DNA of 64,000 nt. Source: Streptomyces sp. 3214.6. GTDB lineage: Bacteria; Actinomycetota; Actinomycetes; Streptomycetales; Streptomycetaceae. The notes under the pieces are model-generated. The model saw only the letters and a list, made by a program, of their open reading frames with translations, was not told where the DNA came from and did no database searches. The stretch lies in the NCBI RefSeq assembly GCF_900129855.1, contig NZ_LT670819.1, positions 1,736,001-1,800,000 of the forward strand, written 5' to 3'. Positions within the stretch are counted from its first letter, which is position 1. The number at the start of each line of letters is the position of its first letter. This document shows positions 1-8,658 of the stretch, piece after piece. The translations under genes were made by a program, and so were the position numbers.

Positions 1-413
1 CCGGCCTCGGAAAGCTGGAGTGGGGGCTCACCGCGGCCCCGATCACTTACGAGCCGCCGGTACGGACCCCGGAGGAACTGCGCCTCCGGCTGCGCGAGGC
101 CGGGGGCGACGGGCTGCAGGACTGCCTCGTCCAGGACGAACAGGCCGGCCCCGTGCGGTCCCTGCCAGGGCTCCAGGGCTTCCCGATCGCAGTGGTCGCG
201 GCCGACACCTCGCCGTTCGCGCCGTTCCAGCACGGTGTCGCCGACTACCTCGCCCAGGCCGGTGCGGACGCCGAGTTGCTGCGCCTGGCGGACCTGGGGC
301 TCACGGGCAACGGTCACCTGCCCATGGGCGAGAAGAACTCCGACGACGTGGCCGAGGCACTGATGACCTGGCTGAACAAGCGACTGGCGGATGTGGAGGA
401 AACGTCCCGATGA
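1..413 (+). CDS. alpha/beta hydrolase, C-terminal part (gene starts before the window)
   Basis: An open frame enters from the left edge and ends with TGA at 411-413, giving about 136 visible residues. The visible part has the look of the end of an alpha/beta-hydrolase fold: a strand followed by a segment with AADTSPFAPFQHG, and a late GNGHLPMGEKNSD stretch whose His is a good candidate for the catalytic-triad histidine. The nucleophile elbow lies outside the window, so the substrate cannot be inferred. Its stop overlaps the start of the aromatic hydroxylase (ATGA at 410-413), so it is co-transcribed with the ring-cleavage genes. A role as an ester or ring-product hydrolase of the same pathway is inference. 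Confidence 0.7.
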   Translation, partial: GLGKLEWGLTAAPITYEPPVRTPEELRLRLREAGGDGLQDCLVQDEQAGPVRSLPGLQGFPIAVVAADTSPFAPFQHGVADYLAQAGADAELLRLADLGLTGNGHLPMGEKNSDDVAEALMTWLNKRLADVEETSR

Positions 414-2176
414 CAACCGTGCCGACCGTGCCGACCGTCGAGACCGATGTGCTCATCGTGGGAAGCGGGCCCGCGGGAGCGAGCGCCGCACTGGCGCTGA
501 GCACCTATGGCGTGCCGAACGTCATGGTCACCCGCTACTCACGCCTCGCGGACACGCCCCGGGCGCACATCACCAACCAGCGCACCATGGAAGTGCTGCG
601 TGACCTGGGTGTCGAAGAGGATGTGATCGCCCAGGCCACCCCGCAGCATCTGATGGGCAACACCGTCTTCTGCACCGCCATCGCGGGCGAGGAGCTCGGC
701 CGGCTGAGGTCCTGGGGCAACGAACCGCTCGTGCAGGCCGCGCACGAGCTGGCGAGTCCCACCCGCATGTGCGACATGCCGCAGCACCTCATGGAGCCGG
801 TGCTCGTGAACGCGGCCATAGCGCGCGGAAGCCAACTGCGGTTCGACACCGAGTATTTGTCGCACGAGCAGGACGTTGACGGCGTGACCGCCACGGTCCG
901 CGACCGGCTGCGCGGCGACAGGTACACCATCCGCGCCAAGTACCTGATCGGCGCGGACGGCGGCCGCAGCAAGGTGGCCGAGGACGCCGGACTGCCGATG
1001 GGCGGCCAGATGGGCGTGGCCGGCAGCATCAACATCGTCTTCGACGCGGACCTCAGCAAGTACGTGGCGCACCGACCCGCCACCCTCTACTGGGTGCTGG
1101 CGCCCGGCGCGACCGTGGGCGGCATCGGCGCCGGCCTGGTGCGCTGCGTACGGACGTGGAACGAGTGGCTGATCGTGTGGGGCTACGACGTCGACGCCGG
1201 GCCGCCGGATCTCACCGAGGAGTACGCCCTGTCCGTCGTCCGCAAGCTGATCGGCGACGACGAGATCCCGGTGACCATCAAGTCGTCCTCCGCGTGGACG
1301 GTCAACGAGATGTACGCCGAGACGTACTCCAACGGCCGGGTGTTCTGCGCGGGCGACGCCTGCCACCGGCACCCACCGTCCAACGGGCTGGGCTCCAACA
1401 CCTCCATCCAGGACTCCTACAACCTGGCGTGGAAGCTGAAGCTCGTCCTGGACGGCACCGCGTCCCCGTCCCTGCTGGACACCTACAGTGACGAGCGGGC
1501 ACCGGTCGGCAGGCAGGTCGTCACCCGGGCCAACCGGTCCATCGGTGAGACGGCACCCGTCTTCGTGGCGCTCGGCGGCCTGGCGCCGCAGACCCCCGGG
1601 CAGCTGTGGCGGAACATCGCCGCCCGCAAGGACGCCACTGCGGAGGCCGAGGAGCAGCGGGCGCGGCTGCGGGAGGCGATCGCCTTCAAGGCGTACGAGT
1701 TCAACGCCCACGGCGTGGACCTCAACCAGCGCTACACCTCCGCCGCGATCGTCCCGGACGGCACCGAGGACCCCGGCTTCGCACGCGACCCCGAGCTGCA
1801 CTTCCAGCCGAGCACCCGCCCCGGCGCCAAGCTCCCGCACGCCTGGCTCTCCGCGGGCACCCGCAATCTGTCCACCCTGGACCTGGGCGGGAACGGCCGG
1901 TTCACCCTGATCACCGGCATCGGTGGCGAGCCCTGGACGGAGGCCGCCCGCATCCTCGGCAAGGAGTTCGGCCTGGAGATCGCCACGGCGGTCATCGGCC
2001 CCGGCCAGGAGTACGAGGACCCGTACGGGGACTGGGCCCGGCTGCGGGAGATCGGCGACTCGGGCGCGCTGCTGGTGCGGCCGGACAACCACGTGGCCTT
2101 CCGCCGCCAGGACGCCACCGGTGACGTCACGGCCGCACTGCGGGACGCGCTGCGGCAGATCCTCGGGCGGGGCTGA
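410..2176 (+). CDS. FAD-dependent aromatic hydroxylase, TfdB / resorcinol-hydroxylase type
   Basis: 588 residues, starting at the ATG that overlaps the upstream stop. The same frame stays open upstream, but the ATGA coupling and the position of the FAD motif fix the start. The Rossmann motif G18-x-G20-x-x-G23 binds FAD. A GADGGRS segment near residue 181 and a GDACHRHPP segment near 314 are the conserved second and third FAD/NAD(P)H motifs of the PHBH-fold class A monooxygenases. The TPRAHITNQRTMEVLRDLG stretch is very like 2,4-dichlorophenol 6-monooxygenase (TfdB) and actinobacterial resorcinol hydroxylases. With hydroxyquinol dioxygenase and maleylacetate reductase directly downstream, the most economical reading is NAD(P)H-dependent ortho-hydroxylation of resorcinol (or a substituted phenol) to hydroxyquinol. 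The exact substrate is inferred. Confidence 0.87.
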   Translation: MTTVPTVPTVETDVLIVGSGPAGASAALALSTYGVPNVMVTRYSRLADTPRAHITNQRTMEVLRDLGVEEDVIAQATPQHLMGNTVFCTAIAGEELGRLRSWGNEPLVQAAHELASPTRMCDMPQHLMEPVLVNAAIARGSQLRFDTEYLSHEQDVDGVTATVRDRLRGDRYTIRAKYLIGADGGRSKVAEDAGLPMGGQMGVAGSINIVFDADLSKYVAHRPATLYWVLAPGATVGGIGAGLVRCVRTWNEWLIVWGYDVDAGPPDLTEEYALSVVRKLIGDDEIPVTIKSSSAWTVNEMYAETYSNGRVFCAGDACHRHPPSNGLGSNTSIQDSYNLAWKLKLVLDGTASPSLLDTYSDERAPVGRQVVTRANRSIGETAPVFVALGGLAPQTPGQLWRNIAARKDATAEAEEQRARLREAIAFKAYEFNAHGVDLNQRYTSAAIVPDGTEDPGFARDPELHFQPSTRPGAKLPHAWLSAGTRNLSTLDLGGNGRFTLITGIGGEPWTEAARILGKEFGLEIATAVIGPGQEYEDPYGDWARLREIGDSGALLVRPDNHVAFRRQDATGDVTAALRDALRQILGRG

Positions 2177-2182
2177 GCGGCC

Positions 2183-3070
2183 ATGGACCTCACGGCGAAG
2201 ACCGCGAAGCCCGCGGAGACCGAGACGACGACGGCGGTGCTGGAAAGCTTCGCCCACACCTCCGATCCCCGACTGCGCGAGGTGCTGGCCTCCCTGACGC
2301 GTCACCTGCACGATTTCGTACGGGACATCGAGCCGACCCAGGCCGAGTGGGAGCGGGCGATCGACTTCCTCACCGCAACCGGGCACATGTGCGACGACAC
2401 CCGGCAGGAGTTCATCCTGCTGTCGGACGTCCTGGGTGTGTCGATGCTCGTCGAGACGATCAACGACCACAAGGCGGCCGCCGCGACCGACTCGACGGTG
2501 CTCGGCCCCTTCCACATGACCGAGTCCCCGGTCCGTGAACTCGGGGCGAACATCGATCTGGTCGGCGGCGGCGAGCCGTGTGTGATCAGCGGACGGGTCG
2601 TCTCCGTCGACGGCACCCCGCTGCCCGGTGCGACGCTGGACGTGTGGCAGGCCGACGACCAGGGCTTCTACGACGTCCAGCAGCCGGAGAAGCAGCCGCC
2701 GGGCAATGGGCGCGGGCTGTTCACAGCGGACGCGGAGGGGCGGTTCTGGTTCCGCTCGTGCGTTCCGAGCCCGTATCCCATTCCGACGGACGGGCCGGTC
2801 GGCTCGCTGCTGGAGGCGACCGGCCGTCACCCCTACCGTCCGGCCCATGTCCACTTCATCGTGGGCGCCGAGGGGTACAGCCCGGTGACGACGCACATCT
2901 TCGTGGCGGGCAGCGACTATCTGGAGTCGGACGCCGTCTTCGCCGTGAAGGAGAGCCTGGTCGAGGAGTTCGCCGAGGTGGACTCCCCCGCGGAGGCCGC
3001 GGAGTTGGGCCTGGCCAACCCCTTCCGCCGGGCACGCTTCGACATCGTGCTGCAACCGGTGATCGCGTGA
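2183..3070 (+). CDS. hydroxyquinol 1,2-dioxygenase (intradiol ring-cleavage enzyme)
   Basis: 295 residues. It has the N-terminal helical dimerisation domain of intradiol dioxygenases (about 1-110), then the beta-sandwich catalytic domain. The four Fe(III) ligands are visible with the family spacing: Y163 in GFYD, Y198 in SPYPIP, H222 and H224 in RPAHVHF. The sequence fits the hydroxyquinol rather than the catechol subgroup, and the neighbours agree. The reaction is hydroxyquinol plus O2 to maleylacetate. It lies 6 bp after the hydroxylase and its stop overlaps the GTG of maleylacetate reductase, so the three form one transcription unit. Confidence 0.92.
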   Translation: MDLTAKTAKPAETETTTAVLESFAHTSDPRLREVLASLTRHLHDFVRDIEPTQAEWERAIDFLTATGHMCDDTRQEFILLSDVLGVSMLVETINDHKAAAATDSTVLGPFHMTESPVRELGANIDLVGGGEPCVISGRVVSVDGTPLPGATLDVWQADDQGFYDVQQPEKQPPGNGRGLFTADAEGRFWFRSCVPSPYPIPTDGPVGSLLEATGRHPYRPAHVHFIVGAEGYSPVTTHIFVAGSDYLESDAVFAVKESLVEEFAEVDSPAEAAELGLANPFRRARFDIVLQPVIA

Positions 3071-4146
3071 GGGAACGCGCCCTGGACTTCACCTATCAGG
3101 CACAGCCGATGCGCGTCCTCTTCCGGTCGGGTGCCGTCCCGGACGCCGTGCCCGACGAGGTCGCGCTTCTCGGCCTGCGCCGCGTCCTCGTGCTGTGCGA
3201 CGACCATGGCCTGGACACGGCCCGTGCCGTCGCCGCGTCTCTCGGCGACGCCTGCGCCGGCCTGCACGCGGGGGCGGTGACGCACGTCCCGGTGGAGGTC
3301 GCCGACCTGGCCGTCGAAGCGGCTCGCGAAGCCCGGGCCGACGGCTGCGTGGCGGTCGGCGGCGGTTCCGTGACCGGCCTGGCCAAGGCCGTCGCGCTCA
3401 GGACCGGACTGCCGATCGTCGCCGTCCCGACGACGTACGCCGGATCGGAGATGACACCCGTCTGGGGCCTGACCGAGGGCGCGGTCAAACGCACCGGGCG
3501 CGACCCGAAGGTGTTGCCGCGCAGCGTCGTGTACGACCCGCTGCTCACGCTCACCATGCCGCCCGTGGGGTCCGCGACGAGCGGCATGAACGCGATGGCG
3601 CACGCCGTCGAGGCCCTGTACGCCCCGGACTCCACTCCGATCGTCTCCCTCATGGCGGAGGAGGGTGTGCGGGCGCTGGCCGCGGCCCTTCCCGAGATCG
3701 TCGCCGACCCCTCGGGGCATGACGCGCGCAGCCGCGCGCTGTACGGGGCGTGGCTGTGCGGTGCATGTCTCGGCGCGACCACCATGGGGCTGCACCACAA
3801 GCTCTGCCATGTGCTCGGCGGCACCTTCGACCTGCCGCACGCCGAGACACACGCCGTCGTCCTGCCCCATGTGCTGGCGTTCAACGCGCCGGCGGTTCCC
3901 GAGGCACTGGCGGCGCTGCGCCGGGCGCTCGATGTCCCGGATCCGGTGAGGGAGTTGCGCGAGCTGGGCGAGCGGCTGGGCATCCCGCGATCGCTCGCCG
4001 ACCTGGGCCTGACCGCCGCCGACGTGGACCGTGCGGTCGATGTCGCTCTCGGGGCGCCGTACGCGAATCCCCGCCCGGCCTCCGCCGACGATCTGCGCGC
4101 CGTCCTGCACGCGGCCTGGGCGGGCGAGCCGCCGTACGGTGGCTGA
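3067..4146 (+). CDS. maleylacetate reductase
   Basis: 359 residues from a GTG that overlaps the dioxygenase stop (GTGA). It belongs to the iron-containing alcohol dehydrogenase fold. The GGGSVTGLAKA segment near residue 98 is the NAD(P)H-binding GGGS motif, and PTTYAGSEMTPVWG is characteristic of maleylacetate reductases. A histidine-rich HKLCHVLGG...LPHAETHA region near 243-262 is the metal/active-site region of the family. It reduces maleylacetate to 3-oxoadipate, the last step before the beta-ketoadipate pathway. The gene ends 6 bp before the converging LysR gene. Confidence 0.92.
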   Translation: MRERALDFTYQAQPMRVLFRSGAVPDAVPDEVALLGLRRVLVLCDDHGLDTARAVAASLGDACAGLHAGAVTHVPVEVADLAVEAAREARADGCVAVGGGSVTGLAKAVALRTGLPIVAVPTTYAGSEMTPVWGLTEGAVKRTGRDPKVLPRSVVYDPLLTLTMPPVGSATSGMNAMAHAVEALYAPDSTPIVSLMAEEGVRALAAALPEIVADPSGHDARSRALYGAWLCGACLGATTMGLHHKLCHVLGGTFDLPHAETHAVVLPHVLAFNAPAVPEALAALRRALDVPDPVRELRELGERLGIPRSLADLGLTAADVDRAVDVALGAPYANPRPASADDLRAVLHAAWAGEPPYGG

Positions 4147-4152
4147 CCGCTT

Positions 4153-5058
4153 CTACTGGGCGAGTTCGGCGTACGGAACGCCGGTCGCGCGTCGGGCCAC
4201 CCGGCGTGCGACCTCGGCGAACGCCGGGGCGGCGGGCGAGTGGCCCGTCTCCGGATAGGCGACCGCGGCCACCGCGCCGAGGGGCTCTTTCGGAGCGACG
4301 GCCTCCACTCCCGGGTGTGGCGGGAACATCCGGGCGCCCGACAAGGGCATCAGTCCCACCATGTGCTGGTAGGCGATCTTCGAGGCCATGTCCAGGGCCG
4401 AGCGGGCGTGGGAGCCGACCGTCGGGGCCTCGTGGTCCCCGTGGCGTCCCCCCACCCACAAGTCGTCGCCCGGGTGGGGGGTGACCCAGGGCTGGTCGTA
4501 GACCTCGGTCATGTCCACCGCGGCGGCCGAGGCCAGCGGATGCCCCTTCCACAGCGCGAGGGAAACGGGCTCGGTGAAGATCGGTACGCGTGTCAGGCCC
4601 GGCATGTCGACGTTCAGACACAGCAGCGCCACGTCGCACTCGCCGGCCAGCAGCGGGGCTTGCCCCTGGTGGAAGTCCGCTTCGTGCACCCGGATCGTGG
4701 CTCTGGGATACCGCTCGCGGAACGCCTCGATGACCGGATGCGTCAGCTCCGCGAGAGCCACCCCGTAGAGCGCGACCCGCACCTCGTCCCGCCGCCTGGC
4801 CCTGATGGCGCCCGCGGCGGCGGCGAGCCGGTCGGCATCGGCCAGCACCTCGCCCGCCCGTTCGAGCAGTTCCGCGCCGTCGGCGGTGAGCGCCACATGC
4901 CGTTTGTCGCGGTCGAACAGCTGGACGCCCAGCTCACGCTCGAGGGCGGCGATCGAGCGCGTCAGCGCGGGCTGGGTGAGGTGCAGACGCTCGGCGGCGA
5001 CCCGGTAATTCAAGGTCTCGGCGAGCGCCGAGAAATGGCGCAGGTTCCGGAGTTCCAC
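4153..5058 (-). CDS. LysR-type transcriptional regulator of the aromatic cluster
   Basis: 301 residues. The N-terminal winged helix-turn-helix is clear (MELRNLRHFSALAETLNYRVAAERL, broken here as MELRNLRHFSALAETLNY then RVAAERL; followed by TQPALTRSIAALERELG), and the effector-binding domain fills the remainder (about 90-295). It converges on maleylacetate reductase and is divergent from the two-component monooxygenase at 5275, so the 216-bp gap between them is the natural place for its binding site. LysR proteins usually activate divergent catabolic genes in response to a pathway intermediate. The effector is unknown here. Confidence 0.9.
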   Translation of the reverse strand: MELRNLRHFSALAETLNYRVAAERLHLTQPALTRSIAALERELGVQLFDRDKRHVALTADGAELLERAGEVLADADRLAAAAGAIRARRRDEVRVALYGVALAELTHPVIEAFRERYPRATIRVHEADFHQGQAPLLAGECDVALLCLNVDMPGLTRVPIFTEPVSLALWKGHPLASAAAVDMTEVYDQPWVTPHPGDDLWVGGRHGDHEAPTVGSHARSALDMASKIAYQHMVGLMPLSGARMFPPHPGVEAVAPKEPLGAVAAVAYPETGHSPAAPAFAEVARRVARRATGVPYAELAQ

Positions 5059-5274
5059 TCAGCCCTCCAGAAAGGCGAGGTCCACGGCGTTGTGGTCCGC
5101 GCCAGGTTACAGCGCGCTTCCCCGCACGTCACCAGGCAGAAATGTGCGGCATTCCCGTCACCCCCTCCGACCTGGTGTGATGCACGGCACTCATCAAGCC
5201 CACAGCCACCGGCATTGGACGGTCCTTCGCCGCGCCGCCAACACTCCCTTCAGGCCGACCCAGAACAACAGCGG
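5059..5274. promoter_or_regulatory. divergent promoter region between the LysR gene and the flavin monooxygenase
   Basis: 216 bp with no convincing coding content, between two genes that start in opposite directions. LysR regulators typically bind such intergenic spaces at T-N11-A boxes. I did not find a single clearly superior palindrome by eye, so no exact operator is proposed. Confidence 0.45.
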
Positions 5275-6528
5275 ATGGGGTGCGAATTGTCCGAGACAAC
5301 CGAGGCAGCCGAGAAAATCATCGAGATTCCGCAGCCGGAGCCGGACCTGACACCGGAGGAACTGGTGCGCCGGGCCGCCGGCATGAGGTCCTGGCTACGT
5401 GATCAACAGGACGAGACCGAACAGCGGACCGGTATCTCCGAAGACACGCACAAGGCGTTCCTGGAGGCGGGGTTCTACCGGTCCCTCCAGCCACGCCGCT
5501 TCGGCGGCTACGAGTTCGACCTGCGGACCTACTCCCGGATGGTCACCGAGGTGGCCCGCGGCTGCCCGTCCAGCGGCTGGAACCTGTGTCTGGCCGCCTC
5601 CCACAGCCTGGTGGTGGCCGGCCGCTTCCCCGAGAGCACCCAGCGCGAGGTGTTCGGGCCGGACGGCGACTTCCGGGCCCCGCTGCCGATGGCCCCGAGC
5701 GCCACCGCGACGAGGACCCCCGACGGGTACCGGGTCAACGGCCGCTGGGACTACTCCTCCGGAGTCAACGTCTCCACGCACTTCCTGGGTGGCGTGCTCA
5801 TCATCGACGAGGAGGGCGGCACGCCCACGCCGGGCCTGGTGCTCGTGCCCTCCGGCTGGCGGATGCTCGACAACTGGGGCGAGATCCTGGGCTTCCGCGG
5901 CAGCGGCTCCAACAGCGTCGTGGCCGAGGAAGTCCTCGTACCGTACGAGTACGTGTCCAGGACCTACGCCGCGGCGAACGACGCCACCGACGGGCCGGGT
6001 GTGGAACTGCACGGCAACCCGATGTACGCGGGCCGGCTGATAACGTTCTTCAACATCCAGCTGTGTTCGATCGTGGCGGGCACCGCCTGGGCCGCGGTCG
6101 ACGAGTACCGGCGGATCATCACCACCAAGAACAGCCCGATGCCGCCCTTCAAGCCGCGCAGCCACGATCCGGAACACCAGCGCAACCTCGGCCTGGCCAC
6201 GGCCCTGGCCGACAGCGCGCAGCGGATCATCCTGTCGGTCGCCGACGACTACACCGCCTACGCGGCCCGGGGCCTGGCAGGGGGCGAGCCCTTCTCCGAA
6301 CTGGACGACCAGGCCCTCTCCGTCACGGCCCGGCAGTCCGGCCAACTCGCCTGCCAGGCCGTCGAGATGCTGGCCTCGGCCAGTGGCTCCAGCGCGCTGG
6401 CGAACGGCCAGCGCATGCAGCGGTACCTGCGCGACGTCGCCACGTACAAGACGCACGTCAACGCCCAGCACAGCTGGTTTGCCACGGGATACGCCCGCTC
6501 TCTGCTCGGCGTGGAGAACCCGGCGTGA
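5275..6528 (+). CDS. flavin-dependent monooxygenase, acyl-CoA-dehydrogenase fold (HsaA type, oxygenase component)
   Basis: 417 residues from ATG at 5275. The frame is open much further upstream, but that part is antisense to the LysR gene and is not protein-like. A TTG at 5287 is an alternative start. The protein has the N-terminal helical bundle, the middle beta domain (APLPMAPSATA, RVNGRWDYSSG) and the C-terminal helical domain of group D flavin monooxygenases, such as HsaA and 4-hydroxyphenylacetate or chlorophenol oxygenases. These use FMNH2/FADH2 supplied by a separate reductase to hydroxylate phenols. The reductase gene follows with a 4-bp overlap. It may provide a second phenol hydroxylation route for the hydroxyquinol pathway. 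Confidence 0.85.
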   Translation: MGCELSETTEAAEKIIEIPQPEPDLTPEELVRRAAGMRSWLRDQQDETEQRTGISEDTHKAFLEAGFYRSLQPRRFGGYEFDLRTYSRMVTEVARGCPSSGWNLCLAASHSLVVAGRFPESTQREVFGPDGDFRAPLPMAPSATATRTPDGYRVNGRWDYSSGVNVSTHFLGGVLIIDEEGGTPTPGLVLVPSGWRMLDNWGEILGFRGSGSNSVVAEEVLVPYEYVSRTYAAANDATDGPGVELHGNPMYAGRLITFFNIQLCSIVAGTAWAAVDEYRRIITTKNSPMPPFKPRSHDPEHQRNLGLATALADSAQRIILSVADDYTAYAARGLAGGEPFSELDDQALSVTARQSGQLACQAVEMLASASGSSALANGQRMQRYLRDVATYKTHVNAQHSWFATGYARSLLGVENPA

Positions 6529-7100
6529 ACCGGTCGACGTCCGCCGCGACGACGCCCGGCGGCGGCCCGGCGGACGACCCCGGCCGGTTCCGGCACGTGC
6601 TCGGCCACTACCCGACCGGTGTCACGGTGGTCACCGCGAAGGAACCCGACGGCACCCCGGTCGGCATGGTCATCGGCTCGTTCACCTCGGTGTCCCTCGA
6701 TCCCCCGCTCGTCGCGTTCTTCCCCGGCCGCTCCTCCACGACCTGGCCGAGGATCATGGCCGGCGGCTCCTTCTGCGTGAACGTGCTGGCCGCCGGCCAG
6801 GAAAGCCTGTGCCGGGATGTCAGCGCCAAGGCACCCGACGTCTTCGACCGCCACCCGTGGCGCGGCGCGCCCTCGGGCAGCCCCGTCCTGGCGGGCGTCG
6901 CCGCCTGGATCGACTGCGACATCGCCGACGTGTGGACCCTCGGCGACCACTACTTCGTCCTCGGCCGCGTACGGGAACTCGGGGTGGAGAAGAAGACCGG
7001 CGTCTCGCCGCTGGTCTTCTCCCGGGGGCGGCTCGCCACGTTGCCGCCCCACCGGGACCACGACGACTCGGCCGACTACACATGGCCCGACTGGCTCTGA
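6525..7100 (+). CDS. flavin reductase, two-component monooxygenase partner (HsaB-like)
   Basis: 191 residues, GTG start overlapping the oxygenase stop (GTGA). The protein has the split-barrel flavin reductase fold: GHYPTGVTVVTA near residue 27, MVIGSFTSVSLDPPLVAFF around 50-70 as the flavin-binding core, then a late GDHYFVLGRV segment. It reduces FMN or FAD with NAD(P)H and passes the free reduced flavin to the upstream oxygenase. The first 20 residues are rich in Ser, Thr, Gly and Pro and probably disordered. Confidence 0.9.
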   Translation: MNRSTSAATTPGGGPADDPGRFRHVLGHYPTGVTVVTAKEPDGTPVGMVIGSFTSVSLDPPLVAFFPGRSSTTWPRIMAGGSFCVNVLAAGQESLCRDVSAKAPDVFDRHPWRGAPSGSPVLAGVAAWIDCDIADVWTLGDHYFVLGRVRELGVEKKTGVSPLVFSRGRLATLPPHRDHDDSADYTWPDWL

Positions 7101-7128
7101 GAGATCTAATAGAGAAGAGAGACGCACC

Positions 7129-8658
7129 ATGCGCAATCAAGGGCTCGGCTCGTGGCCCGCGCGGCGCGCCCGCATGGCACCGGAGGCCACCGCCGTCGTG
7201 CACGACGGTGGAGCCCTGTCCTACGCAGAGCTGGCCGCGCGCGTGACGCGGCTCGCTCACGCCCTGCGTGCCCTGGGGGTCGGCCACGGCGACCGGGTGG
7301 CCTACCTGGGCGCGAACCATCCGGCCCTGGCGGAGACCCTGTTCGCCGCGAACGCGCTGGGCGCCGTCTTCGTACCGCTCAACACCCGCCTCGCGGCACC
7401 TGAGTTGGCCTTCATCCTGGGCGACTCGGGAGCGTCGGTCCTGGTGTTCGGGGCCGAACTCACCGACATCGTCGACGCGTTCAGGGACGACGTCGAGGTG
7501 AAGCACTACATCGAGGTGGGGAAGGCGTACGAGGAGCTACTCGCGAGCGCGCCGGACAACCCCCTGGACGAGACGGTCGGCCTCGATGAGGTGTGCATGA
7601 TCCAGTACACCTCCGGCACCAGCGGCCGTCCCAAGGGCGTCATGCTCACCCACGCCAACATCGCCTGGAACTGCTTCAACATCCTGCTGGACGTGGACAT
7701 CGCCTCCGACGACGTCGCTCTGGTGGTAGCACCGATGTTCCACACCGCCGCCCTCAACACCGTCTTCCTGCCGGGCTTCCTCAAGGGAGGGACGTCGGTG
7801 CTGATGCACGGTTTCGACCCGGAACGGGTGCTCGACGTCATCGCCGAGCACCGGGTGACGAGGATGTTCGGCGTGCCCGCGATGTACCAGGCCATGGCCC
7901 GGTCGTCGCGGTGGGCGACGGCCGACCTGTCGTCGATCCGGATCCTGCAGTGCGCGGCGGCACCCGTCCCCAAGGCCCTCATCCACACCTACCAGGACCG
8001 TGGCCTGACCTTCCTCCAGGCCTACGGCCTGACCGAGACCGCCCCCGCCGCACTGGGCCTGCGCGCACAGGACAGCATCCGCAAGGCCGGCTCGGCCGGC
8101 ACGCCCTGCTTCTTCACCGACGTACGCGTGGTGCGGCCCGACCTCACCGATGTCGCACCGGGCGAGGTCGGCGAGGTGATCATCGAGGGCCCCAACGTGA
8201 TGAAGGGCTACTGGCAGTGGCCCGAAGCGACCAAGGACGCCTTCGTGGACGGAAGTTGGTTCCGCTCCGGAGATGCGGCCACCGTCGACGAGGAGGGGTA
8301 CGTCACGATCGTCGACCGGATCAAGGACATGTACATCTCCGGCGGGGAGAACGTCTACCCCGCCGAGGTCGAGCAACTCCTCCACCAGCATCCCGCGGTC
8401 GCCGAATGCGCGGTGATCGGCGTACCCGACGAACGATGGGGCGAAGTGGGCAGAGCGCTGGTCGTGCCCCGCGCGGGCGCCGACGTGTCACCCGACGACA
8501 TCATGAACTCCCTGTCCGGCCGACTCGCCAAGTACAAGCTCCCCAAATCGGTCGTCCTCATCGACGCCCTGCCCCGCAACGCCACCGGCAAGATCCTCAA
8601 GGCCCGCCTGCGCAGCCAGTATGGCTCCATGCCGGCCCGCGGCGCCGAGGAGGCATGA
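7129..8658 (+). CDS. acyl-CoA synthetase / AMP-dependent ligase
   Basis: 509 residues from ATG at 7129, preceded by a purine-rich AGAGAAGAGA ribosome binding region. The ANL-superfamily motifs are all present: the P-loop YTSGTSGRPKG near residue 159, YGLTETAP for the A5 motif, the ring-binding RSGDAA, GGENVYPAEVE for the hinge, and the C-terminal catalytic lysine in PRNATGKILK. It activates a carboxylate to its CoA thioester via an acyl-adenylate. The general sequence is of the medium/long-chain fatty acid or aryl acid group, so the substrate is open. It lies 28 bp downstream of the flavin reductase and is probably in the same operon. Confidence 0.87.
   Translation: MRNQGLGSWPARRARMAPEATAVVHDGGALSYAELAARVTRLAHALRALGVGHGDRVAYLGANHPALAETLFAANALGAVFVPLNTRLAAPELAFILGDSGASVLVFGAELTDIVDAFRDDVEVKHYIEVGKAYEELLASAPDNPLDETVGLDEVCMIQYTSGTSGRPKGVMLTHANIAWNCFNILLDVDIASDDVALVVAPMFHTAALNTVFLPGFLKGGTSVLMHGFDPERVLDVIAEHRVTRMFGVPAMYQAMARSSRWATADLSSIRILQCAAAPVPKALIHTYQDRGLTFLQAYGLTETAPAALGLRAQDSIRKAGSAGTPCFFTDVRVVRPDLTDVAPGEVGEVIIEGPNVMKGYWQWPEATKDAFVDGSWFRSGDAATVDEEGYVTIVDRIKDMYISGGENVYPAEVEQLLHQHPAVAECAVIGVPDERWGEVGRALVVPRAGADVSPDDIMNSLSGRLAKYKLPKSVVLIDALPRNATGKILKARLRSQYGSMPARGAEEA

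Noticed and set aside
539..3055. 838-codon open frame on the minus strand across the hydroxylase and dioxygenase
   Set aside because: Its translation is low-complexity R/G/V/H-rich and lies antisense to two clearly conserved enzymes. It is a by-product of high GC codon bias.
4240..5274. Long N-terminal extension of the flavin monooxygenase
   Set aside because: It is antisense to the LysR gene and has no conserved features. The enzyme's homology begins just after 5275.
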